Shown: piece by piece, positions 53,001 to 59,407 of the stretch
Layout of the letters: every line of letters starts with the position of its first letter
Numbering within the stretch: position 1 is the first letter of the stretch
Position numbers and translations under genes: made by a program
Notes under the pieces: model-generated
The model's database searches: none
Seen by the model: the letters and a program-made list of their open reading frames with translations, nothing else
Told to the model about the DNA's origin: nothing
DNA from: Nemertoderma westbladi
Taxonomy: Eukaryota > Xenacoelomorpha > Nemertodermatida > Nemertodermatidae
Length of the DNA stretch: 59,407 nt
Reading direction: 5' to 3'
NCBI GenBank assembly: GCA_032718475.1
Contig: JAUCBJ010008643.1
Coordinates: forward strand, 1-59,407

Positions 53001-54976
53001 CCACCTTCCAGGAGGAGGATGAACTCACTAATTTATTCAACGAGTCCTCCGCGGAATCCAGACGCCCCCCTGGCAACTCGTCTACCAATAGGAAGCCGTC
53101 GCCGTTGGAGACCCTTGATCGCTACCTCCGATTCGGAGACGCGCCCGAGGATGAGATAACTGTCCCGTTGTCCAACGCCGCGGATCTCACGCACTTCGGT
53201 GGCACGCCGCCCCCCGACGAGGTATGCCTCCTCCGCACCCGCCTCCAACTCATGTACAACCAGCTGCTGTACGAGCGCAACCGGAGTCGCGAGTGCGCAG
53301 CACACGCGCGGCTGTTGCATGCGCGCCGTCTGGGCTCCCGGCAGCGGGTCGCCCTCGAGGCGAACCGCACCGAGACGCGGATAGTCGCACAGCTCGAGAG
53401 CGAGGTCACCCGACTCGCCGTCGAGCTCGCTCGGCTCACATCGGAAGTGAAGGGGGCGGGGAAACAACCGGAAGTTATGTCATCGTCAGAACCGAAAGTG
53501 TTACTGCCTATATCTGTACAGCCAGTAACATCGTATCAGATAGACGCGCGACCGGAAGCTCTCTCTATTATCCCTGCCTTGGATCTCCTGGAAGCGAACG
53601 CACGATTGGAGAACCGAGTCAGCGAGTTGCAGACCGAACTATCGGGGGTGGAACTAGAGTTGGGGGACACTCGCCGGCAGTGGGAGGAGTTGGAACATCG
53701 GCACTTCGAGGCGATGCGGGACAATGATCGTCTCGTAAAGGAAGCCGACCAGGTTAAGGAACTCAAGGAGCGCGTGGAGAAACTGACGGCAAACTTGGGT
53801 TTAGTTTGCGAGGCTAACTCTCGTTATCGGGAGGCGTTGTCTAGTCCACGGGAGGGGTTGCGGGACGCGGAACGGGAGCTGTTTGCGAGTTCCTGTCAGT
53901 GCGAGTTGGAGGCGATGCGACGAGGCTGTCAGGAGTCGGTGGCGCACGCCGAGCACTGGAAGGGGGCCGCCGCGCAGCTGGAGGAGGCCGGGAGGCTTCG
54001 GGAGGAGGCAGCCGAGGGGTTGCGAGCGAGGTTGCGGGATGGGGAGGCGGTCTGGGAGGAGAAGAGGAGCGCCATGGAGCGTCGGTACGGGGCCGTGAAG
54101 AAAGTTAATCGGAGGCTTGAGAGGTTGGTCATGGAGTTGAGGGGAACGCTGTGGAACGGCGGGGCTAATGAGGTGGCGGAACGAGAGGGATGTAATTCCG
54201 TCCGGGATTGCGATGTGACCGACTTCGAAATGGAGTATTATAGAGAGTCCGAAGCTTTCGGTCGAGAAAAGAAAAATATTGAGATGCTCCGGGTGGACGA
54301 TTTCGTGGATGGAGTAGTGCCAGTGGCGGGAAAGGAAGGGTATTCGTACTGGGAATCACGTGATGTTGTCAACGAGTCGGATTCGAACCGGAAACAGAAC
54401 GTACCTGAGTCGGAGTCGGTTCGGCACCGGAACGTACCTGAGTCGGAGTTGGTTCGGCACCGGATCGTACCTGAGTCGGTTTGGACCCGGAACGTACCGG
54501 ATTCGGTTCGGAACCGGATCATACCGGAGTCGGAACCGGATCGAGCGAACCGCGCCGGTCGCAGTATCAGCGTGGAGTCGGACGGACCCCCGCTGCTACT
54601 CGGTGTCGGTTCGTCTCCGACCGGGGTCGGAACCTTCCACAGCAGTTCCGAATCCGCGGCCACCAACGGAACCGCCACCGACGAAATTCCTCCCGTTCTC
54701 TCGGACAATAACCAATTAGCGCTGAGCTCTTCTCCCTTCTATCGGTCTCTAGGACAACGTCGAGCCTCGATGCACTCTCTACCGTCGGCCTACCCCCCGG
54801 AATCTCAAATCGCGCCGTTGATTTTCACCAAGGTGCAATCGAGGAGTTTAGATCGAAGGTCCTCCTTCGATATCGCAGCCTTCCAGAAACAACTGGAACC
54901 ACCGCAGCTGCCCACTTCAATGAAACCAATACGCCCAATAGGTTTGCAGTTACAGATACGCAGTGAAATGCTTTAA
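37942..54976 (+). CDS. TSC1: Hamartin (TSC complex subunit 1), ten coding exons
   Basis: Coding exons: 37942-38071, 39199-39326, 39641-39788, 40024-40208, 45255-45441, 46354-46496, 48837-49111, 50978-51160, 51658-51889 and 52463-54976. They sum to 4,125 nt, an exact open frame of 1,374 residues; vertebrate hamartin is about 1,160. Conserved motifs in order: CVFMVCGVLVLASLLPIVP, FSRLYGMYPCN, WKKHSSQDIVLECAKVSLD, a Ser/Pro-rich middle, THFGGTPPPDE and MYNQLLYERNR at the start of a coiled coil of about 300 residues. Known role of the family: scaffold that stabilises TSC2, binds TBC1D7 and acts at lysosomes, where the complex switches off Rheb and mTORC1. All introns are GT-AG except intron 4, which appears to be GC-AG. 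Exon joins were inferred from phase and homology, not from transcripts. Confidence 0.95.
39199..39326 (+). CDS. TSC1: TSC1 coding exon 2
   Basis: Encodes residues 44-86 (RYIATKSLRFLDLLSAIKS, FEKLTECMK), corresponding to the LVDYYLETSS-DKHLLDRINEY region of vertebrate hamartin. Acceptor TTTTTATAG, donor GAAG/GTTAGT, phase 0 at the end. Confidence 0.9.
39641..39788 (+). CDS. TSC1: TSC1 coding exon 3
   Basis: Encodes residues 87-135 (KRMALQVLGQLVYKQPPW, FVALIKQLKE), part of the HEAT-like core. Acceptor ATTCTTCTAG, donor GAAG/GTTGGT, phase 1. Confidence 0.9.
40024..40208 (+). CDS. TSC1: TSC1 coding exon 4, ending at a GC donor
   Basis: Encodes residues 136-197, including CVFMVCGVLVLASLLPIVP. 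The homology-matched end is VLLLHVQ at CAG/GCGAGT, a GC donor with good consensus around it. This joins in phase 0 to exon 5 and keeps the exact length of the vertebrate segment (HLHASVYALFHRLYG against HVQISAFCLFSRLYG). Confidence 0.88.
41146..41553. mobile_element. Short hAT-like non-autonomous element in TSC1 intron 4
   Basis: Ends are TCGTGTTTAATCGGGAT and the inverse ATCCCGTTTAAACACTA, with many GGGATCCCG-type subterminal repeats. ATTTCTTC occurs at both sides (41,138-41,145 and 41,557-41,564) but is offset by 3 bp from the right end, so the target duplication is uncertain. Confidence 0.55.
41612..45241. repeat. 65-bp minisatellite filling most of TSC1 intron 4, about 56 units
   Basis: The consensus contains CTCTTCCGACCGGAAGTGAC, then GTACTATATCGAGTGAACCA, then CGATGTTTCCGTTTGGTTAC. 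Variants of 67 bp carry CTCTCTTCCG. The first units are more diverse, with higher-order blocks of about 133 bp containing CCGGCCGGAAGTGACGTCAT; the later units are nearly identical. Each unit carries inward-facing ETS-like cores (CTTCCG-AC-CGGAAG) and a half CRE (TGACGT). Confidence 0.95.
45255..45441 (+). CDS. TSC1: TSC1 coding exon 5
   Basis: Encodes residues 198-259 with the very conserved FSRLYGMYPCN and IKPMLERCRLHPKLIG. The acceptor (CTTCTACCTTTCAG) directly follows the last unit of the 65-bp minisatellite. Donor ATAG/GTGGGT. Confidence 0.93.
45975..46195 (+). repeat. Probable 5'-truncated tRNA-derived SINE in TSC1 intron 5
   Basis: Starts with a B-box-like GGGTTCGATCCTC, continues with ordered non-tRNA sequence (GAAGGGACCAGCCAGGGCG) and ends near a T-rich stretch. 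No A box was found. Confidence 0.4.
46354..46496 (+). CDS. TSC1: TSC1 coding exon 6
   Basis: Encodes residues 260-307 (EYSCDLELDKSQWKKHSSQD, IVLECAKVSLD), matching the [21 protein letters not shown] region of vertebrate hamartin. Donor CCATG/GTAAGT, phase 0. Confidence 0.93.
46667..48185. mobile_element. Non-autonomous hAT-superfamily transposon in TSC1 intron 6
   Basis: Flanked by perfect 8-bp direct repeats CTAATTAG (46,659-46,666 and 48,186-48,193). Terminal inverted repeats are TAGGGATGTGCCGGAT at the left and the inverse of TAGGGGTGAGCCGGAT at the right. Subterminal CCGG-rich repeats (CCGGCCGGAGCCGGA-like) occur at both ends. Length is 1,519 bp with no transposase frame. A 57-bp tandem duplication (46,836-46,949) lies inside. 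Confidence 0.88.
48837..49111 (+). CDS. TSC1: TSC1 coding exon 7
   Basis: Encodes residues 308-398, rich in Ser, Gly, Thr and Pro (GGLLRSPYLETQWTPSVYYY, SPTQSELSLGTWERNTPG). Little sequence identity is expected in this linker. Splice phases fit the neighbours exactly: acceptor CATAATAG, donor AGAAG/GTTAGT. Confidence 0.85.
49350..49700 (+). pseudogene. Possible degraded LINE 3' end in TSC1 intron 7
   Basis: The frame at 49,424-49,660 gives HHKICRTNKCWRPV followed by CICRLCGQPAEEYSHYLDC. A CxC..CG..EE..HYLxxC pattern resembles the zinc-like end of some non-LTR retrotransposon proteins. The match is short, so this is tentative. Confidence 0.3.
49919..50020. mobile_element. Very short hAT-like element (about 100 bp)
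   Basis: Ends TAATGTCTAAACGAGAT and the inverse ATCCCGTTTAAACACTA belong to the same family as 41,146-41,553. Almost the whole element consists of the GATCCCG-rich termini. No convincing target duplication seen. Confidence 0.5.
50493..50880. mobile_element. hAT-like non-autonomous element in TSC1 intron 7
   Basis: Left end TACTGTTTAAACGGGAT, right end the inverse of TAGTGTTTAAACGGGAT, with GGGATCCCG-type repeats inside both ends. Same family as 41,146-41,553. The flanking 8-mers do not match well. Confidence 0.6.
50978..51160 (+). CDS. TSC1: TSC1 coding exon 8
   Basis: Encodes residues 399-459, a proline-rich linker (LAPIDTNPLPNPAPINRPSR, DAVVFDYSTKPLQPRT). Acceptor ATTTCCAG; the donor ACTAG/GTAAAG keeps phase 2. 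Confidence 0.82.
51658..51889 (+). CDS. TSC1: TSC1 coding exon 9
   Basis: Encodes residues 460-537 (SSGLSSSQSSVKGSGDVMD, then VVANQLKEVVELLSEKGSP). The last part corresponds to the acidic ISRELSEITTAE region of vertebrate hamartin. Acceptor ATTCGCAG, donor ACCGA/GTTAGT. Confidence 0.85.
52000..52190. repeat. Three diverged units of about 65 bp in TSC1 intron 9
   Basis: Units share GGGATCCCGAAG or GGAACCCGAAG, then CCCACTTCTCTCTTGGCT and TACCTATA. Confidence 0.6.
52199..52444 (+). repeat. 18-bp tandem repeat next to the exon 10 acceptor, about 14 units
   Basis: The unit is CTCTCTAACTTTATGTGA, with a few single-base variants. Each unit carries CTAAC, a good match to a branch-point sequence. 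The last CTAAC (52,437-52,441) lies about 21 nt before the acceptor AG at 52,461-52,462. Confidence 0.92.
52463..54976 (+). CDS. TSC1: TSC1 last coding exon: linker, coiled coil, tail
   Basis: Encodes residues 538-1,374, so more than half of the protein is in one exon. It begins EDKEVEELNSNTS. The conserved HFGGTPPPDE lies near residue 780, and the coiled coil runs from about 790 to 1,110 (LRTRLQLMYNQLLYER, VELARLTSEVK, ELKERVEKLTANLGLVCEAN). In vertebrates this coiled coil dimerises and holds TSC2 and TBC1D7. A tail with five imperfect 11-13-residue repeats around RNVPESE follows (nucleotides about 54,384-54,545), then a disordered Ser/Pro region. The 5' half of the exon is noticeably GC-rich. 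Confidence 0.94.
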   Translation, partial: EDKEVEELNSNTSMDYHTSNQDYPSNASYISTHSNQTYLDSIQINQVNLESHNNSDFLGDSRSNRDSPRHSSPRVPPTQSFSPAPTRSPVCFTKTAPRLQAIKESCNQPAPPHCELVVAETVAKGTGDHVATDTCASVTMDTDDPVATRDSAVQCSSAASPFHAMLLQTLPIPVESIDSATFQEEDELTNLFNESSAESRRPPGNSSTNRKPSPLETLDRYLRFGDAPEDEITVPLSNAADLTHFGGTPPPDEVCLLRTRLQLMYNQLLYERNRSRECAAHARLLHARRLGSRQRVALEANRTETRIVAQLESEVTRLAVELARLTSEVKGAGKQPEVMSSSEPKVLLPISVQPVTSYQIDARPEALSIIPALDLLEANARLENRVSELQTELSGVELELGDTRRQWEELEHRHFEAMRDNDRLVKEADQVKELKERVEKLTANLGLVCEANSRYREALSSPREGLRDAERELFASSCQCELEAMRRGCQESVAHAEHWKGAAAQLEEAGRLREEAAEGLRARLRDGEAVWEEKRSAMERRYGAVKKVNRRLERLVMELRGTLWNGGANEVAEREGCNSVRDCDVTDFEMEYYRESEAFGREKKNIEMLRVDDFVDGVVPVAGKEGYSYWESRDVVNESDSNRKQNVPESESVRHRNVPESELVRHRIVPESVWTRNVPDSVRNRIIPESEPDRANRAGRSISVESDGPPLLLGVGSSPTGVGTFHSSSESAATNGTATDEIPPVLSDNNQLALSSSPFYRSLGQRRASMHSLPSAYPPESQIAPLIFTKVQSRSLDRRSSFDIAAFQKQLEPPQLPTSMKPIRPIGLQLQIRSEML

Positions 54977-54997
54977 AACCCACCGATTTGATGTGAA

Positions 54998-55003
54998 AAT
55001 AAA
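54998..55003 (+). terminator. TSC1 polyadenylation signal AATAAA
   Basis: AATAAA lies 22 nt after the stop codon and is followed by TGTGCCGCGTGTTT, a GT-rich downstream element. This would make a very short 3' UTR. Confidence 0.7.
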
Positions 55004-55302
55004 TTGTGCCGCGTGTTTCATGTTTATTATTTTGTAACGATTATTTATTATGTACAACTTGTTCTACCCAATGATTTGGTGTAATAATTGATTATGATGG
55101 ATATTGAATACTCTTTTATCGCTGAATATTTGTTTAATAATAAACAAGAAGATGACAAATTCATTTTTTTATTGGGGTTATTATTCGAGAGTGATGTTTT
55201 AGTTTTGGAATTAAATTTGCTCACAAATTTGAAGCAGAGCGGTTCAAACGAAATCCTACTAAATTTCGCAGCAATATTTTTATCCATACATCCATACAGA
55301 CA

Positions 55303-57515
55303 CATGTAGATGCACCCCCAAGTAACTCCATACAGACACAGTATATAGTACCCCAAGTAACTCCATACAGACACAGTAGATGTACCCCAGGTAACTCCAT
55401 ACAGACACACTATATAGTTGTACCCCAGGCTAACTCCATACAGACCAGACACAGGAGATGTACCCCAGGTAACTCCATACAGACACAGGAGATGTACCCC
55501 AGGCTAACTCCATACAGACACAGGAGATATACCCCAAGTAACTCCATACAGACACATTAGATGTACCCCAGGCTAACTCCATACAGACAAGGAGATGTAC
55601 CCCAGGTAACTCCACACAGACACAGGAGATGTACCCCAGGCTAACTCCATACAGACATAGGAGATGTACCCCAGGTAACTCCATACAGACACAGGAGATG
55701 TACCCCAGGTAACTCCATACAGACACAGGAGATGTACCCCAGGTAACTCCATACAGACACAGGAGATGTACCCCAGGTAACTCCATACAGACACAGGAGA
55801 TGTACCCCAGGTAACTCCATACAGACACAGGAGATGTACCCCAGGTAACTCCATACAGACACAGGAGATGTACCCCAGGTAACTCCATACAGACACAGGA
55901 GATGTACCCCAGGTAACTCCATACAGACACAGGAGATGTACCCCAGGTAACTCCATACAGACACAGGAGATGTACCCCAGGTAACTCCATACAGACACAG
56001 GAGATGTACCCCAGGTAACTCCATACAGACACAGGAGATGTACCCCAGGCTAACTCCATACAGACACAGGAGATGTACCCCAAGTAACTCCATACAATCA
56101 CTGTAGATGTACCCCAGGCTAACTCCATACAGACACAGGAGATGTACCCCAGGTAACTCCATACAGACACAGGAGATGTACCCCAGGCTAACACCATACA
56201 GACACAAGAGATGTACCCCAGGTAACTCCATACAGACACAGGCGATGTACCCCAAGTAACTCCATACCGACACAGGAGATGTACCCCAGGTAACTCCATA
56301 CAGACACAGGAGATGTACCCCAGGTAACTCCATACAGACACAGGAGATGTACCCCAGGTAACTCCATACAGACACAGGAGATGTACCCCAGGTAACTCCA
56401 TACAGACACAGGAGATGTACCCCAGGCTAACTCTATACAGACACAGGAGATGTACCCCAAGTAACTCCATACAATCACTGTAGATGTACCCCAGGCTAAC
56501 TCCATACAGACACAGGAGATGTACCCCAGGTAACTCCATACAGACACAGGAGATGTACCCCAGGCTAACACCATACAGACACAAGAGATGTACCCCAGGT
56601 AACTCCATACAGACACAGGCGATGTACCCCAAGTAACTCCATACCGACACAGGAGATGTACCCCAGGTAACTCCATACAGACACAGGAGATGTACCCCAG
56701 GCTAACTCCATACAGACACAGGAGATGTACCCCAGGCTAACTCCATACAGACACAGTAGATGTACCCCAAGTAACTCCGTAGTCATAGGAGATGTACCCC
56801 AAGTAACTCCATACAGACACAGTAGATGTACCCCAGGTAACTCCATACAGTCATAGGAGATGTACCCCAGGTTAACTCAATAGGCCCTACAGACACAGTA
56901 TATAGTAGTTAACTCCATACAGACACAGGAGATAGTATCCCAAGTAACTCCATACACGTCATAGATGTACCCCAGGTTAACTCAATACAGACACATAGTA
57001 GCTAACTCCATACAGGCACAGGAGATTGTATCCCAAGTAACTCCATACCGACACAGGAGATGTACCCCAGGTAACTCCATACAGACACAGGAGATGTACC
57101 CCAGGCTAACTCCATACAGACACAGGAGATGTACCCCAGGCTAACTCCATACAGACACAGTAGATGTACCCCAAGTAACTCCGTAGTCATAGGAGATGTA
57201 CCCCAAGTAACTCCATACAGACACAGTAGATGTACCCCAGGTAACTCCATACAGTCATAGGAGATGTACCCCAGGTTAACTCAATAGGCCCTACAGACAC
57301 AGTATATAGTAGTTAACTCCATACAGACACAGGAGATAGTATCCCAAGTAACTCCATACAGTCATAGATGTACCCCAGGTTAACTCAATACAGACACATA
57401 GTAGCTAACTCCATACAGGCACAGGAGATTGTACCCCAAGTAACTCCATAGAGTCATAGGAGGTGTACCCCAGGGTAACTTCAATACAGACACAGGAGAT
57501 AGTAACCCATGCAAA
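55303..57515. repeat. 34/35-bp minisatellite downstream of TSC1, about 64 units
   Basis: The unit reads CTCCATACAGACACAGGAGA, then TGTACCCCAGGTAA or TGTACCCCAGGCTAA. A higher-order copy is visible: about 56,640-56,920 repeats at about 57,040-57,320. The minus strand has few stops in this unit, which creates artefact frames of up to 406 residues. Confidence 0.93.
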
Positions 57516-57645
57516 CTCAATACATTTTACTATTAACACGTTGTGTGCCCATTACTCTGGTTCTACATCATGGAATTTTATAAAAAATTTCCAGAAGGGC
57601 GGAGTAGTATCGAGATACACCTGGAACCTAATAAAATTTAATATT

Positions 57646-57980
57646 ATAAGTAATTCAACAGGACTAAGGATGATCCAACTCTATAGCAAATGGAGCGGAA
57701 AAAATGAATTCACCACCAGCGGGGATCGAACCCGCGTCTCCCGATAAACGTTCAGGTATGCTAACCACTACACCACCTCCGTGGTGTAGTTGTATGCTAG
57801 CCACTACACCACCTCCGTGGTGTAGTGGTTAGCATACCTGAACGTTTATCGGGAGACGCGGGTTCGATCCCCGCTGGTGGCGAATTTATTTTTTCCGCTC
57901 CATTTGCTATAGAGTTGGATCATCCTTAGTCCTGTTTAATTACTTATAATTTATACAATCTATGGATGTTACACATATAC
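57646..57980. repeat. Near-perfect palindrome of two tRNA-like sequences
   Basis: Arms of about 140 bp (about 57,646-57,785 and 57,812-57,955) are reverse complements with very few differences. Each arm holds a tRNA-like unit with A box TGGTGTAGTGG and perfect B box GGTTCGATCCC. The T arm pairs well, and the anticodon stem is CCTGA/TCGGG with loop ACGTTTA. The acceptor stem pairs poorly and position 33 is C, so functional tRNAs are unlikely. The 16-bp sequence AATAAAATTTAATATT occurs directly on both sides (57,630-57,645 and 57,981-57,996). Confidence 0.8.
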
Positions 57981-58035
57981 AATAAAATTTAATATTGTTT
58001 TTGTGTCAGTGTATGACAAGTAAATGACAGTAAAC

Positions 58036-58240
58036 GGCGGGGTAGCTCAGTTGGTTGAGCGCCGGGCCTGCAAAGAATTGGTTGTAGGTTCAGCCCCGCC
58101 AGGTCCACTCAGCCTTTCATCAACTGGGGTCGATAAAATGAGTACCAGTTAAATAACTGGGAGCAAATCTTAGGGTAGCAGCTATTGATATAGGAGCCTA
58201 TGTATGTCTTGTCAGCCTTGTCATTGTATGGGGGTCACTT
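58036..58240 (+). repeat. tRNA-headed SINE
   Basis: The head resembles a tRNA-Ala with TGC: acceptor GGCGGGG against CCCCGCC, D arm GTAGCTCAGTTGGTTGAGC, but a disturbed anticodon arm. The body contains CAGCCTTTCATCAACTGGGG and GATAAAATGAGTACCAG, as in conserved SINE central domains of several invertebrate groups. I recall this resemblance only in general terms and have not tested it. Confidence 0.6.
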
Positions 58241-59407
58241 AATTGCACTTAAAAACCAAAAAATAGCACGTTTTCGAAGAAAATATTAGAAATTCATTAA
58301 TTGTTTTAGCAAAATTTCCGATATGGGGTTTTCCTTTTTACTGGTTTCATTTCTGATGTCAATTTTAATGTTTGACAGAATCTCGAACGTCTGTATGTCT
58401 GTCTCTATGTACGTTGGTCTGTCTTGACAGACATATGGACAGACAAGACAAATATATAGACATACTAGACTGAGTCAAATAGGATAACACCAGAAAAGAA
58501 ATCAGCGAGCATAAAAACGATTTAAGAGTCCTATATTCGGACTGAGTGGACCTAAATTAGCTTAAAGGGGACCTAAGCTCGTAGTTAATTCGTCTTATTA
58601 CTTCGTGGGCGCTATTGAATTGAATTCATGAAAACAGCTATTATTATTAATCAATTGACACCTCGACTCCTCTCTGAGATTCCGACTACTCTATCCGATA
58701 GAATAAAATAATCATTTCGCTAACTGCTCTCTATCTTCGATAATCACAATTTATAATTCATTAGATGACTACAACATAATAATTATAGTTTGAAGTTGTC
58801 TAGAAAATATCTCGTACACCACCGGGACTACCCTCACACGAATTTATCAAAAAAACAGGTAAACAAAGTCTTACACCCCACAAACCAACAAAAAACATTG
58901 AGTGGAATACAGTATTTTCAACTTATTTATCAAACAGAACAAAAAGGTTTGACTTGACTCGTACTGTCCCTTACTACTTGCTTTACGGCGGGCCGCTAGC
59001 TTTAGTAGTCTTGTGTAACAACCATCATTTTTTGGAACAGAACCGAATATGTTAAACAGAAAACTTGTATCTGATTGTAGCAGTCTTGGAAATAGTTATT
59101 GTGAACATTCCAGAGATTATTGTAGTTTACAAAATATTAGGGTTGCAATCAGCCGAAACAAATGTAATCCAGTCTTAATGCGTACTTACGTCATGAATAT
59201 ATTTAAAACAGATGTTACAAATTGTAATTTAGAAATATGATTAGTTAATTATTTGGAACGAATTCCATCCTACTGATAATAATTGACGTTGTAATTTTTA
59301 CCATTACGGAATTGCAGATGTTACAGGTACTAATCAAAAGACAAATAATTGAAATATTGTGGCAGTATAATATCCAGGCAGTAGTTAGCCTACACCAGTA
59401 TGCAACA
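58241..59407. other. Intergenic, no gene recognised
   Basis: AT-rich. The only structure noted is a TCTGTCTTGACAGACA-type hairpin and GACA/TGTC repeats at about 58,385-58,470. A 63-residue frame at 59,049-59,240 has no recognisable features. Confidence 0.6.

Noticed and set aside
53224-54719. Several alternative frames on both strands within the last TSC1 exon
   Set aside because: Shadows of a GC-rich coding exon; the hamartin frame has conserved motifs and these do not.
55430-57250. Minus-strand frames of up to 406 residues in the 34/35-bp array
   Set aside because: Same effect of a stop-poor repeat unit; cyclic MELPGVHLLCLYG-type peptides are not a protein family.
57714-57885. Two functional tRNA genes (GTT anticodon)
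   Set aside because: Poor acceptor pairing and C at position 33 argue against function; the palindromic setting suggests a repeat.
59049-59240. Cys-containing 63-residue frame
   Set aside because: Too short, no signal peptide, no homology I recognise, AT-rich surroundings.

Overview
The window is invertebrate animal nuclear DNA. It holds one spliced host gene with canonical metazoan splice sites (TSC1, hamartin, + strand, ten coding exons, 37,942-54,976). Around it lie LTR retrotransposons, a non-LTR retrotransposon tail, hAT-like and foldback DNA elements, tRNA-derived repeats and several kilobase-scale minisatellites. The species cannot be named from this sequence. A marine invertebrate, possibly a lophotrochozoan, would fit the repeat style, but that is inference.

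Left part (1-31,000), the retroelement zone. A minus-strand BEL/Pao retrotransposon fills 1 to about 8,660, with a leader further up. It has gag with CCHC knuckles, then protease-RT-RNase H, then integrase running off the left edge. A second, related BEL/Pao-type element lies on the plus strand at 12,366-28,333. Its 3' LTR is 1,176 bp, begins TG and ends CA. Its 5' LTR is anomalous: it holds an extra copy of the element's own 3' coding end. The flanks are near-identical 5-bp sequences (GCAAT/GAAAT). The element sits inside an older DNA repeat with long inverted arms, whose halves lie at 11,895-12,365 and 28,334-29,592. Its pol has lost RT, most of RNase H and the integrase core. Between pol and the 3' LTR it carries an unrecognised reading frame of about 1,345 codons (23,041-27,079) with a coiled coil, a CCHC knuckle and a basic tail. 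The frame is broken only by two TGA codons and one single-base frameshift. This cargo polyprotein and its partly duplicated LTR are the most unusual things in the window.

Middle (29,900-37,900). Two 3' fragments of a non-LTR retrotransposon ending in TAG repeats, G-rich repeats, a 2.4-kb minisatellite of 32/34-bp units, then about 3 kb with no recognisable gene. A GC-rich 42-bp repeat lies about 350 bp upstream of the TSC1 start codon.

TSC1 (37,942-54,976). The predicted protein is 1,374 residues: an N-terminal HEAT-like core, a Ser/Pro-rich middle and a long coiled coil. In animals the family forms the TSC complex with TSC2 and TBC1D7 and restrains Rheb and mTORC1. Intron 4 appears to be a GC-AG intron. 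It holds a 3.6-kb minisatellite of 65-bp units, each with an ETS/CRE-like sequence, running right up to the exon 5 acceptor. Intron 9 ends in about 14 tandem 18-bp units, each with a branch-point-like CTAAC. Other introns carry hAT-like elements and SINE/LINE debris.

Right part (55,000-59,407). A very short TSC1 3' UTR, a 2.2-kb minisatellite of 34/35-bp units, a near-perfect palindrome built of two tRNA-like sequences between 16-bp direct repeats, a tRNA-headed SINE, and then no recognisable gene.
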